Positions 7,714 through 16,095 of a stretch of 17,354 nucleotides of DNA are shown here, one piece after another. The DNA is taken from positions 1 to 17,354 of the forward strand of contig NZ_CALADU010000094.1 in NCBI RefSeq assembly GCF_937890665.1, given 5' to 3'. The translations under genes and the position numbers were made by a program. A model generated the notes under the pieces. The model did no database searches. It was given only the letters and a program-made list of their open reading frames with translations, and was not told the DNA's origin. This DNA is from an uncultured Subdoligranulum sp. Lineage in GTDB: Bacteria > Bacillota_A > Clostridia > Oscillospirales > Ruminococcaceae. The stretch's first letter is position 1. Every line of letters starts with the position of its first letter.

Positions 7714-7742
7714 TTGGAAATCTACCGGGAATTTGTTATAAT
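7714..7742 (+). promoter_or_regulatory. Promoter of the aldo/keto reductase gene
   Basis: TTGGAA (7714-7719) and a perfect TATAAT (7737-7742) are 17 bases apart. The transcript would start near 7749, about 36 bases before the ATG at 7785. Confidence 0.8.
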
Positions 7743-7784
7743 AGGGAGCGAAACGAGCAAAATTGAAAAAACGAGGCGAACAGT

Positions 7785-8798
7785 ATGCAATATGTACAAC
7801 TGGGCCAAACCGGCCTGAAAATTTCCCGGCTGGGGTTTGGCGGTATTCCCATTCAGCGCATCGATCAGCCCGGCACGCGGGAACTGCTCAAGGCAGCCCA
7901 CGAAGCCGGCATCAACTACATTGACACAGCGCGGGCCTACACGGTCAGCGAAGGATGGATCGGCCAGTCGCTGGAGGAGTTGGGCCTGCGGGATGCCTTT
8001 GTGTTGGCTACAAAGTGCCGTGCCTTGACGAAGGCCGAGATGGAAGGGGAGCTGGCCAAGAGCTTGCAGAATCTGCGCACGGACCATATTGAGCTGTACC
8101 AGTTCCACAACCCCAGTCTGGAGGATCTGAAGCAGATCTTGGCTCCCGGCGGCTCTATGGAGGCACTGCTGGAAGCCAAGGCGAAGGGCATTGTGGGGCA
8201 TATTGGCCTCACGGCACATCTGGCCGCGGTATTTGAAGCGGCGCTGGAGATCCCGGAAATCGAGACCATCATGTTCCCGTACAATATCGTAGAGCAGCAG
8301 GGGGCAGAACTCATTGACCGCTGTGCCAAAGCAGGCAAAGGTTTTATCGATATGAAACCTCTGGCCGGCGGTGCCATTGAAGACGGTCGTCTGGCGTTGC
8401 GGTACGTATTATCCAATCCCCATGTTACGGTGGCCATCCCGGGTATGGCGGCCATCGAGGAGTTGGAAGGCAACGTCAAGGGTGCCGAGAACATTGCGCC
8501 GCTGACCGAAGAGGAGCAGGCGGCATGCCAGAAGGTACGGGACGCCTTGGGAACCCAGTTCTGCCGCCGCTGCAACTACTGTGCCCCCTGCACGGTGGGA
8601 ATCTCCATCCCCAATGTCTTCCTGTTCCAAGGGTACTTGAACCGGTATGGTCTGGCAGACTGGGGCCGGGACCGGTACGCAGCTTTGCCGGTCAAGGCCA
8701 GCGCCTGCGTAGAATGCGGTGCTTGTGAAACCCGCTGCCCCTACAACCTGCCGATTCGCAGCATGCTGAAAAAAGCTGCGCAAGATTTCGGAGAATAA
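7785..8798 (+). CDS. Aldo/keto reductase fused to a two-cluster [4Fe-4S] ferredoxin domain
   Basis: The 337-residue protein combines an aldo/keto reductase barrel (about 1-250) with a ferredoxin-like tail. The AKR tetrad can be placed at D47, Y52, K77 and H108 (INYIDTARAY, ATKC, LYQFHN). The tail holds eight cysteines: CRRCNYCAPC (260, 263, 266, 269) and CVECGACETRCPYN (308, 311, 314, 318), as expected for two [4Fe-4S] clusters. This architecture (COG1453 type) is common in strict anaerobes; the electron donor and substrate are not known from sequence. GAGG lies 8 bases before the ATG. It is flanked by its own promoter and terminator, so it is probably a single-gene transcript divergent from the proline operon; a role in proline metabolism is not implied. 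Confidence 0.93.
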   Translation: MQYVQLGQTGLKISRLGFGGIPIQRIDQPGTRELLKAAHEAGINYIDTARAYTVSEGWIGQSLEELGLRDAFVLATKCRALTKAEMEGELAKSLQNLRTDHIELYQFHNPSLEDLKQILAPGGSMEALLEAKAKGIVGHIGLTAHLAAVFEAALEIPEIETIMFPYNIVEQQGAELIDRCAKAGKGFIDMKPLAGGAIEDGRLALRYVLSNPHVTVAIPGMAAIEELEGNVKGAENIAPLTEEEQAACQKVRDALGTQFCRRCNYCAPCTVGISIPNVFLFQGYLNRYGLADWGRDRYAALPVKASACVECGACETRCPYNLPIRSMLKKAAQDFGE

Positions 8799-8811
8799 TC
8801 TGCATTTTCTG

Positions 8812-8844
8812 CCGTGGAACGCTAGCAGTGTTTCACGGTTTTTT
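8812..8844 (+). terminator. Intrinsic terminator of the aldo/keto reductase gene
   Basis: CCGTGGAAC (8812-8820) pairs with GTTTCACGG (8830-8838) with one G-U pair, followed by TTTTTT (8839-8844). Confidence 0.85.
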
Positions 8845-8880
8845 GCAGCCTCTATATGGGAAATTTTTTTGCGGGGGCGG

Positions 8881-8923
8881 TTGTTTTTCCGGCTGGGGGC
8901 GTGTATAATTTATCCTGTATAAT
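8881..8923 (+). promoter_or_regulatory. Promoter of the desulfurase-thiI-cinA-spoIID operon
   Basis: TTGTTT (8881-8886) and TATAAT (8904-8909) are 17 bases apart. A second perfect TATAAT lies at 8918-8923, 14 bases downstream, without a good -35 at the right distance. The leader to the ATG at 8950 is about 30 bases. Confidence 0.7.
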
Positions 8924-8949
8924 TTTGTGCAAAAATGTGAGGAATCAGT

Positions 8950-10107
8950 ATGCTTTCCGACCCCCAGCTTCATTATCTGGATAATGCCGCTACCACCCGC
9001 GTCGACCCGGCGGTGACCGAGGTCATCCATGACGCGCTGGTGGAATTGTGGGCCAATCCCAGCAGCCTGTACGACCCGGCGGTGGCCGCACAGGATGGTA
9101 TCGAAAATGCCCGTACTCGGATCGCGAAAACGCTGCATTGCCGCAGCGATGAGATTTATTTTACCGCCTGCGGTACCGAGGGCAACAATATGGCCGTGTG
9201 GGGCGCGGCCATGCCCCGGCGGCAATGGGGCAACAAAGTAGTGGTGTCCGGCTTTGAACATCCCAGCGTGCAGCTTGCGGTCCGCGCGCTGAAACGGGAA
9301 GGCTTTCAGGTGGTGGAAATCCAGCCGGAAGCAGACGGACACTTGGACGTGGAAAAGTTCTTGGCGGCAGTGGACAAGAACACCGTGCTGGCTGCCTGTA
9401 TGGCGGTGAACAACGAGATCGGTACGGTGGTGGATATTGCAGCACTGGCTGAGGGCATCAAAGCACGCAACAGCCGCACCCATTTTCATGTGGATGCCGT
9501 GCAGGCTTGGCTGCGGATCCCCATTGACCTGCAAAAATGGGCAGGGGTGGATACTTTGGCCGTGTCCGGTCATAAGATCCATGCGCCCAAGGGGATTGGG
9601 GCGCTTTTCATCCGGGACAGCCAGCGTCAAACGCTGCGCCCGCCTTATTGCGGCGGTCATCAGGAGCGTGGGCTGCGTCCCGGCACCGAGAATACCCCCT
9701 ACATTGTGGGGTTGGGCTTGGCTGCAGCTAAGGGATACCAGACGATGCGTACCCGCAGTCAGCACATGAAAGAGCTTAACCGCCGTCTGCGGGAAGGGCT
9801 GGCGGCATTGCCCGGCATAACCTTCAATTCTCCGGACGATGCAGTGCCAGAGGTGGTCAATTTCTCCACCGGCTGTGTCAACAGCCAGACTTTCATCAAT
9901 TATCTCAACACCCGGGGGGTGTTGGTGTCGGGAGGCAGTGCCTGCGACAAAGGGGAACCCAGCCACACCCTGCAGGCTATGGGCTGCGATGACTGCCGGA
10001 TCCACACCGCGCTGCGGGTAAGCTTCTGCGCGGATAATACCGAGGAGGACGTGGATGCTCTGTTGGACGGGCTGACAAACGGCCTCAAAAGTTTGCAGCA
10101 TATCTAA
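8950..10107 (+). CDS. Cysteine desulfurase (NifS/IscS family), probable ThiI partner
   Basis: A PLP enzyme of 385 residues that takes sulfur from cysteine as a persulfide and releases alanine. Visible motifs are YLDNAATT (9-16), the cofactor-stacking His in FEHPSV (H104), FHVDAVQAW (D182, Q185), the PLP lysine in VSGHKIHAPKG (K209) and the persulfide cysteine in SGGSACDKG (C332). Length fits the family. GAGG lies seven bases before the ATG. The next gene, 18 bases downstream, is thiI; in Bacillus subtilis the dedicated desulfurase NifZ is likewise adjacent to thiI and supplies its sulfur, so this gene most likely serves tRNA 4-thiouridine formation. A broader role in iron-sulfur assembly cannot be excluded. 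Confidence 0.94.
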   Translation: MLSDPQLHYLDNAATTRVDPAVTEVIHDALVELWANPSSLYDPAVAAQDGIENARTRIAKTLHCRSDEIYFTACGTEGNNMAVWGAAMPRRQWGNKVVVSGFEHPSVQLAVRALKREGFQVVEIQPEADGHLDVEKFLAAVDKNTVLAACMAVNNEIGTVVDIAALAEGIKARNSRTHFHVDAVQAWLRIPIDLQKWAGVDTLAVSGHKIHAPKGIGALFIRDSQRQTLRPPYCGGHQERGLRPGTENTPYIVGLGLAAAKGYQTMRTRSQHMKELNRRLREGLAALPGITFNSPDDAVPEVVNFSTGCVNSQTFINYLNTRGVLVSGGSACDKGEPSHTLQAMGCDDCRIHTALRVSFCADNTEEDVDALLDGLTNGLKSLQHI

Positions 10108-10125
10108 TAAGGAAAGGCAATTCCT

Positions 10126-11319
10126 ATGAAAGAAATCATTCTGGCCTATCAGGGGGAGATGACCCTCAAAGGTCTTAACCGCGGCAAGTTCGAAGCACGG
10201 CTTGCCAAGATTATCCGTTGGCGCTTGGAGTCGCTGGGCAAGTTTAAAGTGTATCAGGCGCAGAGCACGGTTTTTATCGAACCGATGGAGGAAGGACTGG
10301 ATATTGATGAGGCCTTCCGTCGGGTCTCTCGGGTGTTTGGCATTGTAAAGATGAGCCGTGCGGTGGAGTGCAGCAAAGACTTTGCCGCCATCTGCGAGAC
10401 TGCCGAGGCGTATCTGGGCCAGACGCTGCGGGGACTGCGTACCTTTAAAGTGGAGGCCAAGCGCGCCGATAAGTCCTACCCGATGAAAAGCCCCGAAATC
10501 TGCCGGGAGTTGGGCGCTTATCTGCTGGATAAGCACCACCACCTGCGGGTGGACGTCCACAATCCCCAGTTGGAAATTATGGTGGAAATCCGGGATCATG
10601 CCGCCTATGTGCACGGCCCCAAGGTGGATGCGGCAGGCGGTTTGCCGGTGGGGACCAGCGGGCGGGCACTGAATCTGCTGTCCGGCGGTATCGACAGCCC
10701 GGTAGCAGCTTGGTGCATGGCACGCCGGGGCTTGGCACTGCATCACATCCACTTTGCCAGTCCGCCGTATACCAGCCTGCGGGCCAAACTCAAGGTGCAG
10801 AAGCTGGCCAAAGAACTGGTGGAGTATACGGGAAATTGTACCCTGTTTGTGGTGCCCTACACCAAGCCGCAAGAATATATTCGTGACCATGCTCCCGATG
10901 TGCTGTTCACCGTGCTTATGCGCCGCAGCATGCTGCGGATCGCCAAGCAGGTAGCCGACGGGTTGGAACTGCAGGCCCTGATCACCGGGGAAAGTCTGGC
11001 ACAGGTGGCCAGCCAGACGATGGCGGCGCTGGCCTGCACAGATGCGGCACAGGATCTGCCGGTACTGCGTCCCTGCATCGGGACGGATAAGACCGAAATC
11101 ATTGCCTTGTCCCGAAAGATTGGAACGTTTGAAACTTCCATCGAACCCTATGAGGACTGCTGCACCATCTTTACGCCGCCTCATCCCAAGACCAACCCCA
11201 CGCTGGCCGAGATTTTGGCTGCGGAGGAAGAGATGCCGGAGCTGCGTGCCTTGGAACAGGAAGCAGCCCAGCAGGTGGAGAAGATCGCCATTCGGATGGG
11301 AGAGGACGATTTGCTGTGA
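10126..11319 (+). CDS. thiI: tRNA 4-thiouridine synthase ThiI (no rhodanese domain)
   Basis: ThiI adenylates uridine 8 of tRNA and replaces its oxygen with sulfur. The 397-residue protein has an N-terminal ferredoxin-like and THUMP region (about 1-165, with GEMTLKGLNRGKFE), then a PP-loop ATPase domain with LNLLSGGIDSPVAAW (SGGIDS at 186-191) and LITGESLAQVASQT (285-298). A Cys pair occurs at 345-346 (EDCCTIFTPPHPKT). It ends without the C-terminal rhodanese domain of the E. coli enzyme, the Bacillus type in which sulfur comes directly from the partner desulfurase. The AAGGAAAGG eight bases upstream supports this start. The stop TGA overlaps the GTG start of cinA, so the two are probably translationally coupled. 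Confidence 0.96.
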   Translation: MKEIILAYQGEMTLKGLNRGKFEARLAKIIRWRLESLGKFKVYQAQSTVFIEPMEEGLDIDEAFRRVSRVFGIVKMSRAVECSKDFAAICETAEAYLGQTLRGLRTFKVEAKRADKSYPMKSPEICRELGAYLLDKHHHLRVDVHNPQLEIMVEIRDHAAYVHGPKVDAAGGLPVGTSGRALNLLSGGIDSPVAAWCMARRGLALHHIHFASPPYTSLRAKLKVQKLAKELVEYTGNCTLFVVPYTKPQEYIRDHAPDVLFTVLMRRSMLRIAKQVADGLELQALITGESLAQVASQTMAALACTDAAQDLPVLRPCIGTDKTEIIALSRKIGTFETSIEPYEDCCTIFTPPHPKTNPTLAEILAAEEEMPELRALEQEAAQQVEKIAIRMGEDDLL

Positions 11320-12617
11320 CAGCAGAAATCATTTGTGTAGGTACCGAGCTGCTGCTGGGGGACATTGTGAACACCAATGCCCAGTTTTTGAGCCGGGAAT
11401 TGGCAGAGCTGGGAATCAGCGTGCTGCATGAGCATGTGATCGGGGACAATCCCGAACGACTGCGGGAGCTGGTCTGTCAGGCACGCAGCCGCAGCGATCT
11501 GTTGGTATTTTCCGGCGGCTTGGGTCCGACGGAGGACGACCTGACGAAAGAAACGGTCGCCGAGGCTTTTGGGGATACCCTGCATTTTGATGAGACCGAG
11601 TGGCAAAAGATCGTGGACTTTTTTGCCCGTACTCATCGGACCCCCACGCCCAACAACCGCAAGCAGGCGATGGTCCCCACACAGGGGCATAAGATCCCGA
11701 ATGCACACGGTACGGCCCCCGGCGCATGGTTTGAAGATGCACAGGGGCATTGCGCGGTATTGATGCCCGGTGTCCCGCGGGAGATGAAAGCCATGTGGGT
11801 CGAGCAGATTCGGCCGGCGCTGCAGCAGCGCCAGAATTGCACGATTCACTCCCGTACCTTGCGGGTACTGGGCGGCGAGAGCAGCATTGCCAGCAAGGTG
11901 GCACCACTCTTTGACAGCACCAATCCCACCGCAGCCATCTACTGCAAAACGGGGGAGAGTGAGATCCGCGTCACCGCCCGGGAGGCTACGGCCGAAGCGG
12001 CGGAAGCTGCCTGCAATGCCTACTTGGACAAGTTCCGCGCAATTTTGGGGGACGCTGCCTACGATGTGGATGTCCCTGCCTTGGAGTATACGGTGGTCCG
12101 GGTACTGCGGGAGCGCGGCCTGCACGCCGCCACGGCGGAAAGCTGTACCGGCGGCATGATTGCTGAACGGCTGACCAATGTGCCGGGCTCCAGCGAGGTA
12201 TTCGGCTTTGGGTTTGTCACCTACGCCGAAGCGGCCAAGCAAAAACTGCTGGGCGTAGACCCGGCGCTGATCGAAACATACAATGTGGTTTCCGGCCCGG
12301 TAGCGGTGGCGATGGCTTTTGGGGCAGCCAAGGTTTCGGGGGCGGAGCTGGCGGTGGGAATCACCGGTATTGCGGGACCCGGAGGAGCTTTGCCGGGCAA
12401 ACCCGTGGGCACGGTTTATCTGGCCGGGGCCGATACCCGCACGGGTCAGGGCTGGCTTTTGCGTCTGACGCTGGGCGGGTATCATGACCGCGGCATCATT
12501 CGGACCCGGGCGGCGTTATATGCGCTGGATCTGCTGCGCCGCATGGCGCTGGGGTTGCCGGTGCCCGATGGTGTTCCCGTGCGGGAAGATACCCCGCCGG
12601 AACAGACCAATTTCTAA
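11316..12617 (+). CDS. cinA: CinA: nucleotide pyrophosphatase-like domain plus nicotinamide-nucleotide amidase
   Basis: The 433-residue protein has the standard two-part CinA layout. The N-terminal COG1058/MoeA-like domain (about 1-170) shows EIICVGTELLLGDIVNTNAQ and FSGGLGPTEDD and is associated with ADP-ribose/nucleotide pyrophosphatase activity. A middle KH-like domain spans about 180-252. The C-terminal PncC-type amidase (about 258-415), which deamidates NMN to NaMN, keeps ATAESCTGG (S276), TYAEAAK (Y303, K308) and GITGIAGPGG (348-357). It starts with GTG overlapping the thiI stop, with GAGAGG about 10 bases upstream. The next gene begins with a degenerate copy of its middle and C-terminal domains, so the active-site motifs here are a useful reference. 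Confidence 0.95.
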   Translation: MTAEIICVGTELLLGDIVNTNAQFLSRELAELGISVLHEHVIGDNPERLRELVCQARSRSDLLVFSGGLGPTEDDLTKETVAEAFGDTLHFDETEWQKIVDFFARTHRTPTPNNRKQAMVPTQGHKIPNAHGTAPGAWFEDAQGHCAVLMPGVPREMKAMWVEQIRPALQQRQNCTIHSRTLRVLGGESSIASKVAPLFDSTNPTAAIYCKTGESEIRVTAREATAEAAEAACNAYLDKFRAILGDAAYDVDVPALEYTVVRVLRERGLHAATAESCTGGMIAERLTNVPGSSEVFGFGFVTYAEAAKQKLLGVDPALIETYNVVSGPVAVAMAFGAAKVSGAELAVGITGIAGPGGALPGKPVGTVYLAGADTRTGQGWLLRLTLGGYHDRGIIRTRAALYALDLLRRMALGLPVPDGVPVREDTPPEQTNF

Positions 12618-12640
12618 CAAGCACGAAGGAAAGGCACATC

Positions 12641-15600
12641 ATGGTCAACACACAACTCAAAATCTTACGGGTATTCGGGCCCACAGCCGCCGAAGTTTCG
12701 GCGGTGCTGCGGCAAGCCCGTGCGGACGGCTGTCCGGGGCTGCGCCTGTTGGAACGGGACGGAGAATTTGCCGTCTGCGTACAGGTCAGTGCGCCCAACC
12801 GTGCTATGGCGGAGCAGTACTGCGACAAATGGGTGCAGAAACTGAACGCCAAGTTTGGCGATGATGTCTTTGCTACCGGCGAGACCAGCCTTGCGCAGGC
12901 CACGTTGGACCTGCTTTTGAAAAAGCGCAAACTGTTGGTGGCGGTGGACGAAACCACCGGGCGCCTGTTGGGGGATCTCTTGCAGCCGCTGCCCCACAGC
13001 GAAGCGGTCTTTGACTTCGGCACCGAAAGCTATGCCAACGCGCAGCGGCAGCGTCAAATCAAAGTTCCGTCCCAGTTGATGAAGAAATTCCCCGGCGACG
13101 TGGTACAGGCGGCTGCCGGGCGGGCGGCGTCGGCTTTGCAGGCTACCGGGGCGGATTATGCCGCCGCGTATATGCCCGCTACGGTGGGGCAGTGTCCTTT
13201 TGTGCTGATCTGCGACCGCTCGGGAGCAGTAGCCTGCGCCCTGCCGCCGGAACTCAGCGATGCCGCCATTGGCAATCAAATTTTGGATCTGCTGCGGCGC
13301 CGTATGCAGGGGCTGCAGTTGACCGATTCCTGCATTACCTTCCGCCCCGGTAAGGAACGGCCGATGCTGATCGTGTCGGAAGCCGGACGGGAACGGGGAA
13401 ATACGGTGCGGTTTTCTCTGCGGCACCGTACCCCGGCCACTCGTGAACCTGACCATACGGCGGACTTTGAACCGATGATGGATTTTGATACTGCCGACCC
13501 CACGATGCCGCCGCGGCAGGACCCGCCCATGCGCCGTGGAACGGCTCCGGCGTCGAACGTTGCGCCCACCGGAACCATCCAGTTTGAAACCGATCTGGTG
13601 CGCGAAACGCCTCAGCCGAACAGTGATCCGCTGTATATCGAAACGGCAGGCACGCAGGCCGCGGCGGCATCTCGCCGTCGCCGCAGCGCAAGCTATGCGG
13701 CAGAAGCTTCGCAAGACTACGATGTGCGGCTGGATGCTGCGGAACCGCCGGCCCCCTCGATTCTGGATGAGGAGATCCCCGACTTTTCGGCAGAGATTGA
13801 TCCGCAAGCATTGGCTGCCGCGCAGGCCGCCGATGAGGCGGATGCCGCCGCAGGGCGGACCACCAGCGCCAAGGATTTCAGCCGGGCGGCTACCCGCCTT
13901 TTCTCGGAAGAGGACGAAGCCGCGCTGGCTGCCGCACAGGCTAAGCCCCGGCGTCGCCCCAAGAATGAGCCGGTACAGGAACCGGTGGCTCAGCCGAAGC
14001 CCGCAGCCAGCAGCCTGCGCAACCGCAGTCTGGCGATGATTGAACGCAGCGAGCGGCGCCGCAAACGTACGGTAGTGTTGATTCTGTCGCTGTTGCTTTT
14101 GCTGGTGTTGGCAGGTGTGGTAGCTTTGTGGTGGTTCTTCCGCCATGATCTGGGAGCCCGTCCGGCGGCTAAAAATTACGGTACGACGGCGTATGACGAT
14201 ACGGTGTCCAACTATCTGGGCAATGCCTTGGAGAAGCGCCCCGGTGTGACGGGCTATCTGGGGTGGCCGGGTATGGAGGGGACGCTGGTCTATGCGGCCG
14301 GCACCGAGCCGGATGGAACAACCGAGGCCATCACCCGGTTTGCCACCGCCAATGCCTTGGGGTTGGACTCCCCCGGCAATACGGTGTTGGAATGCACCGG
14401 CGATACCTATGCCGCACTGGCACAGGAAGAAACCATTAAGGACAACAGCGGCTTTACCCTTTACTTACAGGACCAGACCTACCGCTGCAAAGTGTTGGTG
14501 GTTTACTATCTGGATCCCACCGAGGAAGGGGAGGGGGCCTTTGACCTGTATGGCAGTACAGACCTCTCCAACTATTACGACTATCTGTCTTTTGTGGCGG
14601 GGATTCAAGCCCGCAGTCTGTGGAATACCGACGTGGAGATTGGGGATCGTTCCCATTTCCTGACACTGACTACAACTACTGAGGAGGATGGGGTCCTGCT
14701 CTGTGTCACCGGACGGGTGATCGAAGAAGAGGAAAGCGCCGCTTTGGATGGCGCGTCCATCACGGCGGCGGAAGAACCGCTGCTGACAGCATTGCAATAC
14801 CAGCGCAAGGATCAGCCCATGCCTACGGTGAGCAGCCTGTTGGGGGCCAGCGTGGATCGCTATGCCCAGCAAAGTGCTGCCAGCACCGCCAATCGCAACA
14901 ATGCGCAGGCGGAGGAAGAGGAGAGCGGCAGTGACCTGAGCGACAAGATCGCAGATATGCAGGCACAGACAGATGCACTGGTAGCCAGTACCGATAAGTT
15001 GCTGTCTGGTCTGACGGATGTGGCGGGGTCCGGCAACGAAGTTGAGTCGGATCTGAATCAGGGCGCCGAAGGCGGTCTGCCGGAACAAACCGTCACGGTG
15101 GATCAGGTGACTTCCACCCCGGCACCTACCGAGGAGCCGGTTTCCAGCGAAGGGGGAGAGAGCAGCTCTTCCTCCACCGACTCGGGCGGAAGTTCCGCTA
15201 CGGGCGAAACGATTAACGTGACGATGAATGGCACCGCCCAGACCATGGATCTGGTGCAATGTCTGGCCATGGTGGCACAAAACGAGCTAGGCTCCAATGC
15301 GCCGATTGAAGCCTATAAGGCCCAGTGTGTGGCTACCCACTGCTGGATCCTGAGTCAGTCGGGCTATCCGGCGGTTTCCGGCACGACGCCGGGGGCAACG
15401 GCCTTGGCCGCTGCGCAGGAAGTGGCTCACGTGTTGGTTACCTATAACGGGCAGGTTTGTTTCACACCGTATTTTGCCTCGGCCAGCACCGGTACGGCAT
15501 CTGCCGCCGATGTCTGGGGCAATGATCGTCCTTGGCTGCAGGCGGTGGACAGCCCCTATGACCAGTCGGTGGCTACCAACTGGAATACCAACGGCAATAC

Positions 15601-16015
15601 CAGTGGTACGGCGCGTTTCTCCCGCCAGACTTTGCAGGACCGTATCAATTCCGAGCTGGGCATTGACCTGTCCGGCGTAGAGCCCAACAACTGGTTTAAG
15701 ATCCTTTCGGCCAACCAGTACGGCTGGGTCGCCAAAATTCAGGTGGGTCCCGACGGCAACTGTGAGACGGTCAGCGGGCGTTGGTTCCGAGAAAACTTGC
15801 TGGCACGGCAGAGCGTAGATGGACGAAGCCTGCGCAGCCAGTGCTTTACCGTCAGCTATGACGCCAGCCTTGACTGCTTCATCTTTGATGTGTACGGGTA
15901 TGGCCATGGCTGTGGTATGAGCCAGTGGGGCGCCATCGGCTATGCGCAGAACGGATGGGGATATCAGGATATCCTACTGCATTACTATCCCGGCACCTCG
16001 ATTACCACATACTAA
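12641..16015 (+). CDS. Four-part membrane protein: degenerate CinA-like domain, TM helix, sortase B-like domain lacking catalytic residues, SpoIID domain
   Basis: The 1124-residue product begins 23 bases after cinA with GAAGGAAAGG upstream. Residues 8-225 align with residues 181-410 of the neighbouring CinA: LRVFG, then VAVDETTGRLLGDLL against TAESCTGGMIAERL and VFDFGTESYANAQR against VFGFGFVTYAEAAK. The catalytic Ser is Glu104 and the Lys is Arg136, and the GPGG loop is missing. Residues 265-470 are an acidic, Arg/Pro-rich linker, probably disordered. One membrane helix spans about 477-498. Residues 535-695 resemble a class B sortase, with Thr586, Thr679 and Leu686 where His, Cys and Arg are expected. 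A short coiled-coil-like part (about 765-800) and Ser/Thr linker lead to a SpoIID/LytB domain (855-1124) with E882 in AQNELGS and GYGHGCGMSQWGA. SpoIID proteins are lytic transglycosylases that cut denuded glycan. The C-terminal call is firm; the other two are inferences from my own alignment. Confidence 0.85.
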   Translation: MVNTQLKILRVFGPTAAEVSAVLRQARADGCPGLRLLERDGEFAVCVQVSAPNRAMAEQYCDKWVQKLNAKFGDDVFATGETSLAQATLDLLLKKRKLLVAVDETTGRLLGDLLQPLPHSEAVFDFGTESYANAQRQRQIKVPSQLMKKFPGDVVQAAAGRAASALQATGADYAAAYMPATVGQCPFVLICDRSGAVACALPPELSDAAIGNQILDLLRRRMQGLQLTDSCITFRPGKERPMLIVSEAGRERGNTVRFSLRHRTPATREPDHTADFEPMMDFDTADPTMPPRQDPPMRRGTAPASNVAPTGTIQFETDLVRETPQPNSDPLYIETAGTQAAAASRRRRSASYAAEASQDYDVRLDAAEPPAPSILDEEIPDFSAEIDPQALAAAQAADEADAAAGRTTSAKDFSRAATRLFSEEDEAALAAAQAKPRRRPKNEPVQEPVAQPKPAASSLRNRSLAMIERSERRRKRTVVLILSLLLLLVLAGVVALWWFFRHDLGARPAAKNYGTTAYDDTVSNYLGNALEKRPGVTGYLGWPGMEGTLVYAAGTEPDGTTEAITRFATANALGLDSPGNTVLECTGDTYAALAQEETIKDNSGFTLYLQDQTYRCKVLVVYYLDPTEEGEGAFDLYGSTDLSNYYDYLSFVAGIQARSLWNTDVEIGDRSHFLTLTTTTEEDGVLLCVTGRVIEEEESAALDGASITAAEEPLLTALQYQRKDQPMPTVSSLLGASVDRYAQQSAASTANRNNAQAEEEESGSDLSDKIADMQAQTDALVASTDKLLSGLTDVAGSGNEVESDLNQGAEGGLPEQTVTVDQVTSTPAPTEEPVSSEGGESSSSSTDSGGSSATGETINVTMNGTAQTMDLVQCLAMVAQNELGSNAPIEAYKAQCVATHCWILSQSGYPAVSGTTPGATALAAAQEVAHVLVTYNGQVCFTPYFASASTGTASAADVWGNDRPWLQAVDSPYDQSVATNWNTNGNTSGTARFSRQTLQDRINSELGIDLSGVEPNNWFKILSANQYGWVAKIQVGPDGNCETVSGRWFRENLLARQSVDGRSLRSQCFTVSYDASLDCFIFDVYGYGHGCGMSQWGAIGYAQNGWGYQDILLHYYPGTSITTY

Positions 16016-16020
16016 AATCT

Positions 16021-16054
16021 ATCCCGTTCGGGACGCACCCGGACGGGATCTTTT
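16021..16054 (+). terminator. Intrinsic terminator after the spoIID-like gene
   Basis: ATCCCGTTCGGG (16021-16032) pairs with CCCGGACGGGAT (16038-16049), a 12-pair stem with one G-U, followed by CTTTTGTG. It lies 5 bases past the stop codon and 41 bases before the asparaginase start. The T-run is short, so readthrough into the asparaginase gene is plausible. Confidence 0.7.
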
Positions 16055-16078
16055 GTGCGTCTCCCCCATGGGGAGGGG
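16032..16078 (+). promoter_or_regulatory. Alternative hairpins overlapping the asparaginase ribosome binding region
   Basis: GACGCAC (16032-16038) can pair exactly with GTGCGTC (16055-16061), which would break the terminator stem. CTCCCC (16061-16066) pairs exactly with GGGGAG (16070-16075) and would cover the purine-rich GGGGAGGGGAAGG that precedes the asparaginase start. No promoter was recognised between the two genes, so the asparaginase may depend on readthrough or a promoter inside the upstream gene. Confidence 0.4.
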
Positions 16079-16095
16079 AAGGAAACCGACAATCT

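Noticed and set aside
8833..11184. 783-codon open frame on the minus strand
   Set aside because: Antisense to the desulfurase and thiI, both well supported. It matches nothing I recognise and has no ribosome binding site.
11181..14146. Long minus-strand open frames (434 and 493 codons) opposite cinA and the fusion gene
   Set aside because: They are shadows of biased codon use; composition is His/Arg/Gly/Gln-rich with no family features.
15925..16095. 57-codon upstream extension of the asparaginase frame
   Set aside because: It overlaps the end of the SpoIID domain, spans the terminator hairpin, and the protein family begins at the ATG at 16096.
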